Source: Bacteroidales bacterium UBA4116 (GTDB taxonomy: Bacteria > Bacteroidota > Bacteroidia > Bacteroidales > Tannerellaceae). Taken from it: a stretch of 11,226 nucleotides of DNA. Shown here in pieces: positions 6,674 to 11,226 of the stretch (positions are counted from its first letter, which is position 1; every line of letters begins with the position of its first letter). The notes under the pieces were generated by a model. The model was not told where the DNA came from. It did not search any database and worked only from the letters and a program-made list of their open reading frames with translations. A program made the position numbers and the translations under genes. The stretch is from assembly GCA_002381645.1 (NCBI GenBank), contig DFXE01000022.1, positions 1 through 11,226 of the forward strand, written 5' to 3'.

Positions 6674-7465
6674 TCAGACTGGTATCGGATTAACCTTCAT
6701 CGTATCCAGATTCATGTATAATCCCTGATTGTCTATCATCCCCTGCCGGAACATTTTCCAGAGGATATTGCATCCCAGTTGTGCAAGTGTGGAGTTAATA
6801 AACAAATCCTGCTTCTGTAATGCCTCCGCCAGCGAACAGCTCGGTCCGGAGTCCTCCACTTTCACAGAAGAATAGTTCACATATTCAGTAATAACTTTCA
6901 GGGATTCAACCGTTTTATATTGTTTGGACTTTGGTTGTGGTATCTTTTTCTGCACCGTACCCAGAACTACTTGCCCTGTAGTCTGGGCATTTCCAAAATC
7001 CATCCAGTAAAGCGGAGTTTTATAGTCTGTATAACTCCCGATATCTCTTACTGCTTTCAGGAACTTCCACATATCCAACCGGGATTTTACATTATCAGTA
7101 CAGGTAATGGTGATGTTTGACCGGTTCTCTTCTTTAGCATTTTTTGCAGATGACGGGAATAATTCTGGCACAGCTTTCCAGTCATTTCCAAAAAAGTTAT
7201 TAACCCGTGAAACAAGACAGACCGCTTTGTTCAACCCAAAATCAGAATAGCTGAATAGTTGCCTTCCGATATTCGCTTCCGTTACATCGTCCGGATCATA
7301 GAGCGTAACAAACAATCCGGGGTGATTCAGTGCCCTGAGTGTTACATCCAGCCTTGCCAGACAGGTCAATACTTGTGAGCCGGTTCCTCCAGCACCAATC
7401 AGGTTCACGGTAATGGGATGTTGCGGATTAATCAGGTAATTATCCGTGTAATGTACTAGTTTCAT
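6674..7465 (-). CDS. PRTRC system ThiF-family E1-like enzyme
   Basis: This 263-residue protein has an E1/ThiF/MoeB adenylation fold. The nucleotide-binding loop is GAGGTGS (residues 24-30). The acidic strand end and following helix read LYDPDDVTEANIGRQLF, giving the family residues Asp57, Asn65, Arg68 and Gln69. Lys80 sits in FGLNKA, and TCTDN (122-125) supplies the Mg-site Asp124. The paired CxxC zinc motifs of MoeB are absent. A Cys at 210 in SGPSCSLAEAL is a candidate thioester site. Known E1s adenylate the C-terminal Gly of a ubiquitin-like protein. Here the natural substrate would be the PRTRC-C product encoded in the same operon. The start codon overlaps the stop of PRTRC-B (ATGA), so the two are translationally coupled. 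It is the last gene of the operon. Confidence 0.92.
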   Translation of the reverse strand: MKLVHYTDNYLINPQHPITVNLIGAGGTGSQVLTCLARLDVTLRALNHPGLFVTLYDPDDVTEANIGRQLFSYSDFGLNKAVCLVSRVNNFFGNDWKAVPELFPSSAKNAKEENRSNITITCTDNVKSRLDMWKFLKAVRDIGSYTDYKTPLYWMDFGNAQTTGQVVLGTVQKKIPQPKSKQYKTVESLKVITEYVNYSSVKVEDSGPSCSLAEALQKQDLFINSTLAQLGCNILWKMFRQGMIDNQGLYMNLDTMKVNPIPV

Positions 7466-8154
7466 TTCAGTATATCTTTGAGTTTTTTATTGATTGACTT
7501 TAATTCATCCGGATTAAAATCTTTATCCTTAGCCGCTTTGGTTACCAATACCAGATTGTTTTTTGTAGGATTTCCGCCTGCCAGGTGTGAGAACTCCGTC
7601 AGCCAAAATTTCTTTTCCCAATATTCCAGTAATTCCGTCCATGTGGGATTAGTAGGTTTCTTTAATTTAGCTGCACCAAGGCATACGCTTGTAGTAGAGG
7701 TATTAAAGAACGGAGCGGCATACAATTCTGTCTCATCCGACAGTTTCTTGTCTTTATAAGCATACACGCATAAAGTAGATTCTTTAGCCACATAAATAAT
7801 TGCCGGAACATGGTATTCTGCATTTTCAATACCCAAATTTGGAACAAAATACATCATTCTTTTCCGGGGAGGATTATACCAGATGTACTTTTCAGAGCCT
7901 TTTCGTGTATCGGCACATAGTAGGTTTTGAGGTAGAACTCCCACAGGTGTTCCGTTATGTGCTTCTGAATAGTTGGCTGCAATCTCATTCATAAAATCGA
8001 AGGTTACAGGGATGGCTTCTCCCATTACTCCTTTATCGTTTATCTCCCGCAGTTCCAGAAAATAATCATGGCTGCGGGTGTTTTCCCCCCTATAGGCTAT
8101 CAATGCCGCACGCGGACGCATCAGGGATTTGAGTTCTTCTGTAATTTTGTTCAT
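7462..8154 (-). CDS. PRTRC system protein B (predicted E2-like, Prok-E2_D)
   Basis: This 230-residue protein is recognised as PRTRC protein B by its blocks KYIWYNPPRKRMMYF (89-103), AEYHVPAIIYVA (112-123), LYAAPFF (144-150), SVCLGAA (156-162) and FSHLAGG (188-194). The family has been proposed, from profile analysis in the literature on bacterial ubiquitin-like systems, to be a divergent E2 conjugating fold (Prok-E2_D). In that view Cys158 in the VCLG motif sits where E2 enzymes carry the catalytic Cys, followed by a Trp-containing helix (TWTELLEYWEKKFW). His190 is also conserved-looking. The gene starts 3 bp after the F-position gene and overlaps the E1-like gene by 4 bases. Its biochemical activity is inferred from family placement and is not evident from the sequence alone. 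Confidence 0.88.
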   Translation of the reverse strand: MNKITEELKSLMRPRAALIAYRGENTRSHDYFLELREINDKGVMGEAIPVTFDFMNEIAANYSEAHNGTPVGVLPQNLLCADTRKGSEKYIWYNPPRKRMMYFVPNLGIENAEYHVPAIIYVAKESTLCVYAYKDKKLSDETELYAAPFFNTSTTSVCLGAAKLKKPTNPTWTELLEYWEKKFWLTEFSHLAGGNPTKNNLVLVTKAAKDKDFNPDELKSINKKLKDILK

Positions 8155-8157
8155 ATC

Positions 8158-9033
8158 TTATCCTATTAAAGTACATATTTTATCAAACCATTTAAAAAAC
8201 TTATCCGGATACATGTCCATTGAGAATAGCTCTGTAGTATCCGGTGAAAGAATCATCCATGTAGCCGGGGATATATCATAGGCTTCCCGCAATTCATTAT
8301 TTGCCCAGTCCATCATCCATTCAGTTACAAAATCATCAAGGTCGTAAACTACCCTTATCATGCGTTCCATATCTACTGGATGGTAATCTCTTTCCTCGTC
8401 ATATAGCGGGTCATAACCATAAGACATGATTGAGGGCTTGTCTTTTCCAATAAATTGCAATCCTTCTTTGAATAGTTCAATCAGTTCTTTTTCAAATTCA
8501 TTGTTCGGAATGTAATTGTTAAGGGTAATTGCCAGGTTCTTGTGATAACATTTCGTGTCTATACGTTCCATCAACCTGTGTACTTTCCCGGATTTATAGG
8601 AATCAATAATTTTAAAATTCTTCTCCTTGTCTTCAGGGTCGCATTCTTCCAGTCCATCCATAGCCCATTCCAGAATCCATTCTACATCAAAAGCTTCGTC
8701 GGTGGTTATCATGCCATTGCTATGCATAAACTGGTGTACGAATGAAATAGTTATCTTCTTTAGTTTTGGATTTAATGTTTCTACGAATTTAACCGGCAGC
8801 CAGAAAAAAGTATAGTCACTCCATTGATGGTATTTCCACAATACAAACTGGAGTTTTTCCTCACTGGGTTCAATATTAAGGTTAATTTCTCCAATGATAT
8901 TATCCAGTTCATCATAAATATTGGAAATACCTTCTCCGGTACTGTGACCGGGATTGTGTATCAATTCCACTCCAAGCAGGGAAGCATATCTTTTGGCTGA
9001 TTTTACCAGATATTCATAATTTTCCCCAGTCAT
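8158..9033 (-). CDS. PRTRC-linked large acidic protein (position of PRTRC-F)
   Basis: This is an acidic protein of at least 292 residues. Conspicuous blocks are AKRYASLLGVELIHNPGHS (13-31), an aromatic stretch QFVLWKYHQWSDYTFFWLP (62-80), SFVHQFMHSNGM (97-108) and a C-terminal aromatic/acidic region. No catalytic motif, signal peptide or membrane helix is seen. It lies between PRTRC-C and PRTRC-B, where PRTRC-F lies in other loci, so the label is positional. The start is uncertain. The given ATG is the first in-frame one after the 53-aa gene, but the frame upstream still reads like protein (FLKTVFTPIAPKVVIRNWGG) back to about 9110 and has no ATG, GTG, TTG or CTG there. The next in-frame ATG (9237) would overlap the 53-aa gene by 136 bases through an Arg/Ser-rich, shadow-like stretch. 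Confidence 0.7.
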   Translation of the reverse strand: MTGENYEYLVKSAKRYASLLGVELIHNPGHSTGEGISNIYDELDNIIGEINLNIEPSEEKLQFVLWKYHQWSDYTFFWLPVKFVETLNPKLKKITISFVHQFMHSNGMITTDEAFDVEWILEWAMDGLEECDPEDKEKNFKIIDSYKSGKVHRLMERIDTKCYHKNLAITLNNYIPNNEFEKELIELFKEGLQFIGKDKPSIMSYGYDPLYDEERDYHPVDMERMIRVVYDLDDFVTEWMMDWANNELREAYDISPATWMILSPDTTELFSMDMYPDKFFKWFDKICTLIG

Positions 9034-9101
9034 GTAGTTATAATCTATTCCACCCCAATTTCTTATGACAACCTTAGGGGCTATGGGAGTAAATACCGTC
9101 T

Positions 9102-9263
9102 TTAGAAAAGAATTACGGCACCGCTGGGCGCCGTAATCCGTTTTCTTCTGTTCACTCCGTGCCGAACGTCGCGTTCTGTCTGTCCGATGATATACCGGGC
9201 GAGTTTTTCTGCTTGAGAGGGTTCCAACTGCTTGCATGTTTTTTGTTTTTTAGAAGTGTTCAT
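9102..9263 (-). CDS. Small basic protein (53 aa) between PRTRC-C and the F-position gene
   Basis: The start ATG at 9263 lies 4 bases after the PRTRC-C stop, next to a GGATAA that can serve as ribosome binding site. This spacing matches the rest of the operon and is the main support for the gene. The 53-residue product is basic: a Lys-rich start, then a helix (PSQAEKLARYIIGQTERD) and an Arg-rich stretch (VNRRKRITAPSGAVILF) ending in hydrophobic residues. No known family is recognised; a nucleic-acid-binding or adaptor role would be a guess. The last codons form a strong hairpin followed by a U-rich run, and the frame of the next gene reads on from this point in the -1 frame. The gene may therefore control or even be fused to the next one. 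Confidence 0.6.
   Translation of the reverse strand: MNTSKKQKTCKQLEPSQAEKLARYIIGQTERDVRHGVNRRKRITAPSGAVILF
9105..9137 (-). terminator. Terminator-like hairpin at the end of the 53-aa gene
   Basis: On the minus strand, positions 9137-9127 and 9122-9112 pair as an 11-bp stem (ATTACGGCGCC with GGTGCCGTAAT, one G-U pair) closing a CAGC loop. It is followed by TCTTTTC up to the stop codon. The shape is that of an intrinsic terminator or attenuator, lying inside a gene and before the rest of the operon. It could also be a pausing or frameshift element. Confidence 0.5.
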
Positions 9264-9267
9264 ACTG

Positions 9268-9489
9268 TTATCCTTTTGTTCCGATGGTTGTTTTAAACTC
9301 ATAGACTGCTTTATCTTCTTTTATCTCCGGTCCGTGTACCGATGCGGTGGTAAGTTCCGGATAGATATTGGAATAATAGCTCATGACTGCTTCCGGTGTA
9401 TCGGATAGATTGGGGTCACTCAATGTTATAGTTTCATTCCCTTTCTTAAAGGTGAAAGAACGTTCCATTCCGTTTACTACAAGTGGCAT
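9268..9489 (-). CDS. PRTRC system protein C (ubiquitin-like, Prok_Ub type)
   Basis: This 73-residue protein is typical in length for PRTRC-C. Strands alternate with one helix in a beta-grasp order: LVVNGMERSFTFKK and ETITLSDPN (hairpin), TPEAVMSYYSNIYP (helix), then TASVHGPEIKEDKAVYEFKT (strands). The tail ends TIGTKG, with a single free Gly at the C-terminus, as needed for activation by an E1. The family is described as prokaryotic ubiquitin (Prok_Ub) in the published survey work on bacterial conjugation systems. The gene starts 3 bp after PRTRC-E and is followed within 4 bp by the 53-aa gene. The E1-like and E2-like partners lie downstream in the same operon. Conjugation targets are unknown. 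Confidence 0.9.
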   Translation of the reverse strand: MPLVVNGMERSFTFKKGNETITLSDPNLSDTPEAVMSYYSNIYPELTTASVHGPEIKEDKAVYEFKTTIGTKG

Positions 9490-9492
9490 AGC

Positions 9493-10398
9493 TTATACAT
9501 TTTGAGGGTTATACATGTTGTTATTTGAATATCCAGGAAAGTCCGGATACTGGTCATATTCGTCTTCCCGATGGGCGGAATAATCGGCAGCCATTGCCAG
9601 GTCAGGCTCAGGTTCGGGAAAAACTTCCGTTACAGGTTGTGGATTAAATGACTGTTGACCGTTAATGGCAGACGAATATTGCATATATTGCCCGTTACCA
9701 TTCATGTTTTGTGGAACAGGTTGCTGTAATGGCTGTTGTTGCTGCACCAGAGGATTTCCGTTTTGAATAACATAACCATTGATACCTGTTTGCTGAATGG
9801 GTTGCTGTGTTGTTGCCGTAGGTTGTTGCACCTGCTGCTGCGGATTAGTATTCGCCACTTGTTGTGTTTGTGGAGGCTCTTCCATTGCGAATAAACTACC
9901 CTGGCTCATTTTCATACGTAGCGCGTTTATCTTTTCATCCACTCCTTTCATGGTATCAGTAGCTGCAAAACTTTTCGCTTGTTTAAGCGTAGTAATTGCC
10001 TCATTCAACTTCTGTTCGGTTTCCAATTCCGTAGCTTTCTTCATGAGTTTGTCGAATTTATCTTTCTTTTCTTTGGCTTCTTTTGCGGCTTTGTCTTTCT
10101 GCTCTTTTGCCGCCTTTGAGTTGGCTGAAGCTTTATCCGCCTGCTCTTCGAACAGTTTCATATTGGTCAATAATCTGGCAGCTTTCTGTATAGGCTGGCA
10201 AATGCCCTGCATAAATCCCATATCCAACTCCTGAGGTGTTCCGGTCATGGTTATCGGTACAATATGGTTTTGCGCCTCGTCTTTGAGTCCATTACTTTTC
10301 GGTAAAACCGAAACCATTAACTGTCCTTCTTTCTTGCGGACAACCAGCGTGATGTCTATTGACTGGTTCATCATTTGATACATCTGGGTAAAAAACAT
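9493..10398 (-). CDS. PRTRC system protein E with coiled coil and Gln/Pro-rich tail
   Basis: This 301-residue protein has three regions. Residues 1-85 are the PRTRC-E domain (SIDITLVVRKKEGQLMVSV, then IVPITMTGTPQELDMGF). Residues about 85-165 form a highly charged Lys/Glu/Ala coiled coil (AAKEQKDKAAKEAKEKKDKF). Residues about 175-301 are low-complexity, rich in Gln, Pro and Asn, ending in an acidic Tyr-rich segment. The N-terminal domain and the operon position before PRTRC-C identify it. The function of the family is not known. A coiled coil plus a disordered tail suggests a scaffold that could present partners or serve as a conjugation substrate, since the coiled coil has many Lys residues. 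It starts the tightly packed part of the operon. Confidence 0.85.
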   Translation of the reverse strand: MFFTQMYQMMNQSIDITLVVRKKEGQLMVSVLPKSNGLKDEAQNHIVPITMTGTPQELDMGFMQGICQPIQKAARLLTNMKLFEEQADKASANSKAAKEQKDKAAKEAKEKKDKFDKLMKKATELETEQKLNEAITTLKQAKSFAATDTMKGVDEKINALRMKMSQGSLFAMEEPPQTQQVANTNPQQQVQQPTATTQQPIQQTGINGYVIQNGNPLVQQQQPLQQPVPQNMNGNGQYMQYSSAINGQQSFNPQPVTEVFPEPEPDLAMAADYSAHREDEYDQYPDFPGYSNNNMYNPQNV

Positions 10399-10401
10399 AA
10401 T

Positions 10402-10415
10402 CTTAAAATTTTAAG
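10402..10415. repeat. Perfect AT-rich palindrome before PRTRC-E
   Basis: CTTAAAATTTTAAG is a perfect 14-bp palindrome lying 3 bases upstream of the PRTRC-E start codon, over the region where the ribosome would bind. It may be a protein site or an mRNA hairpin, but short palindromes of A and T arise easily by chance. Confidence 0.3.
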
Positions 10416-10443
10416 TGATTAATATGAATGTCTATTAAATACG

Positions 10444-10473
10444 ATAGCCGGATATGTCTCCATACCCGGCTAT
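10444..10473 (-). terminator. Strong hairpin between the 71-aa gene and PRTRC-E
   Basis: The arms ATAGCCGG (10444-10451) and CCGGCTAT (10466-10473) pair perfectly. After one mismatch TATG pairs with CATA, closing a 4-nt TCTC loop. On the minus strand it lies 30 bases after the stop codon of the 71-aa gene and is followed by CGTATTTAATAG, a weak U-run. It may be a partial terminator, or an RNA processing or stabilising element that separates the upstream small genes from the E-to-ThiF genes. Confidence 0.5.
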
Positions 10474-10503
10474 GCTTCCGTTAAATCTTTCATTTTTATA
10501 TTC

Positions 10504-10719
10504 CTATTTATAATCTCGTTTATAATCCTTGAAAAGTTCCGCCATCAACCGGTTCCGGTCGGGATGGTTTATTATCTGTTCGATAATACTGCCGATTCTT
10601 ATCATACCTGTTGCACCTCGTCCGGGAATACGGATTTCCATTGCAGATTCATCATTCACTGGAACTTTTTGGATAGGCTTAGTTCTTGGGATAGTGTTTA
10701 CACGTATCATTCTTTCCAT
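10504..10719 (-). CDS. Hypothetical 71-aa protein at the head of the PRTRC operon
   Basis: This small basic protein starts at the ATG at 10719, 13 bp after the stop of the small membrane protein gene. It begins MERMIRVNTIPRTKPIQKV, has a central block MEIRIPGRGATGMIRIG and ends in a helix with many charged residues (NRLMAELFKDYKRDYK). No signal peptide or membrane helix is seen, and no family is recognised. Spacing, strand and base composition match its neighbours, which supports a real gene. A plus-strand frame of similar length over the same bases looks like a shadow, since it lies against the direction of the whole cluster. A strong hairpin lies between this gene and PRTRC-E. Confidence 0.6.
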   Translation of the reverse strand: MERMIRVNTIPRTKPIQKVPVNDESAMEIRIPGRGATGMIRIGSIIEQIINHPDRNRLMAELFKDYKRDYK

Positions 10720-10732
10720 ATTCTTTTTGTAT

Positions 10733-10963
10733 TTAGAAGATTAGAAAACCGAGAATCCCGATAAGTACTGCCACTGCTACCAGGAAACATATTATCTTAT
10801 ATATGAACCGGAAGATTCCCGGAAACAGGACAATCAACACGGCTGTCCATACCGGTGATATACCATGCCTGTTCAGGTAGCTGAATCCGATAAGTGAAAT
10901 GATAGTGATAGCTATCACTCTGCCCCACTTCTTTACGCCTGTAGAAATACTGTTTGTATCCAT
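10733..10963 (-). CDS. Small membrane protein (76 aa)
   Basis: The start chosen is the ATG at 10963; the frame is open upstream but there it runs through the structured non-coding region. The product has a short polar N-terminus (MDTNSISTGVKKWGR) and three hydrophobic stretches: VIAITIISLIGFSYL, VWTAVLIVLFPGIF and ICFLVAVAVLIGILGFLIF. It should sit in the inner membrane with two or three helices. No family is recognised. It is the first gene of the minus-strand run leading into PRTRC-E and lies 13 bp before the 71-aa gene. An 8-nt-loop inverted repeat (GGGAAC and GTTCCC, 10979-10998) lies just upstream of its start. A role in the ubiquitin-like system is not shown; it may simply belong to the mobile element. 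Confidence 0.6.
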   Translation of the reverse strand: MDTNSISTGVKKWGRVIAITIISLIGFSYLNRHGISPVWTAVLIVLFPGIFRFIYKIICFLVAVAVLIGILGFLIF

Positions 10964-10986
10964 TTTATTTTTTATTATGGGAACTT

Positions 10987-11158
10987 CTTGTCGTTCCCGA
11001 TTCAGGGGCAAGGCTGCGAAGTGTTCCCACATGCAAGGTTTTTCGTAAAAATACCGGAGCAAAGCGAGGATGATTTTTGCGAAAACCGCTTTAGCGGCCT
11101 GACCTTGCTTGTGGAAATGAACACGAAGCTATATTTGCCAATGAATCGGGACGGCAAG
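10987..11158. repeat. Long imperfect inverted repeat able to form a three-way junction
   Basis: This stretch holds no convincing gene. The outer arms 10987-11039 and 11102-11158 are complementary in blocks: CTTGTCGTTCCCGATTCA with TGAATCGGGACGGCAAG, GTGTTC with GAACAC, and CCACATGCAAGGT with ACCTTGCTTGTGG (one mismatch). Inside are two more hairpins: TTTTCGTAAAAAT (11040-11052) with ATTTTTGCGAAAA (11073-11085), and CCGC-TTTA-GCGG (11086-11097). Structured intergenic regions of this look are familiar from Bacteroides conjugative elements, but the function is not known to me. A structured RNA leader, a small RNA, a single-strand replication start or a transfer-linked site are all possible. Confidence 0.6.
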
Positions 11159-11226
11159 GGTTTCTTTCCCTCTCTCATTTTTATTGAGGTATAAAGTGGA
11201 TGCACCAGAAATATATTTTTGTTTAA

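Noticed and set aside
9034..9237. Extending the F-position gene to the ATG at 9237
   Set aside because: The extra stretch overlaps the well-spaced 53-aa gene by 136 bases and its first 40 or so residues are Arg/Ser-rich as in a shadow frame. Only the part from about 9110 looks like protein, so the longer start was not adopted.
9797..10234. Plus-strand frame of 145 codons opposite PRTRC-E
   Set aside because: It is the complement of the Gln-rich and Lys-rich coding sequence, which gives a Cys/Ser/Phe-rich product of no natural appearance. PRTRC-E is clearly the real gene.
11002..11205. Minus-strand frame of 67 codons in the structured right-end region
   Set aside because: It runs through the nested inverted repeats, has no domain or operon spacing, and looks like chance.
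1..11226. CRISPR arrays, tRNA or rRNA genes, complete insertion sequences
   Set aside because: No regularly spaced repeats, cloverleaf, rRNA-like stretch or transposase was seen on either strand by reading.

Overview
The window looks like a member of the Bacteroidales (Bacteroides, Parabacteroides or Dysgonomonas type). Evidence: LytS-type kinases paired with a LytTR regulator, outer membrane barrels with signal peptides ending before a Gln residue, promoter boxes of the Bacteroidetes form TAnnTTTG, weak ribosome binding sites, and a PRTRC gene cluster of the type carried on conjugative elements and plasmids. All recognised intact genes are on the minus strand, so the gene order reads from right to left.

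Left part (1-6673, AT-rich). The start of a MutS-like membrane protein gene runs off the left edge. It is followed by a plus-strand relic of a tyrosine recombinase, which suggests an island border. Next come a tetR gene and a dinB-family gene, which share a matching palindromic operator (TACTTA-N4-TAAGTA) in both upstream regions. Then comes a five-gene set, in transcription order: an outer membrane barrel protein with a clear promoter and a 15-bp palindrome, a degenerate LytS-like pseudokinase, an intact LytS-like histidine kinase, a LytTR response regulator, and a short, probably truncated exported protein. This reads as a self-contained cell-envelope sensing operon.

Right part (6674-11226, visibly richer in G+C). 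This is a PRTRC operon. In transcription order it holds a small membrane protein, a 71-aa unknown, PRTRC-E (coiled coil plus Gln-rich tail), PRTRC-C (ubiquitin-like beta-grasp, ending in Gly), a 53-aa unknown, a large acidic protein in the position of PRTRC-F, PRTRC-B (E2-like) and a ThiF/E1-like enzyme. The genes from E to ThiF are spaced by a few bases or overlap. The C, B and ThiF products make up a predicted bacterial ubiquitin-like conjugation route: E1 activates the Gly terminus of the Ubl and passes it to an E2-like Cys. No JAB-type deconjugase is present in the window. Upstream of the operon is a roughly 170-bp region that can fold into a three-way junction.

The main oddities are the frame change with a terminator-like hairpin between the 53-aa gene and the F-position gene, the kinase/pseudokinase tandem, the paired TetR operators and the structured region at the right end.
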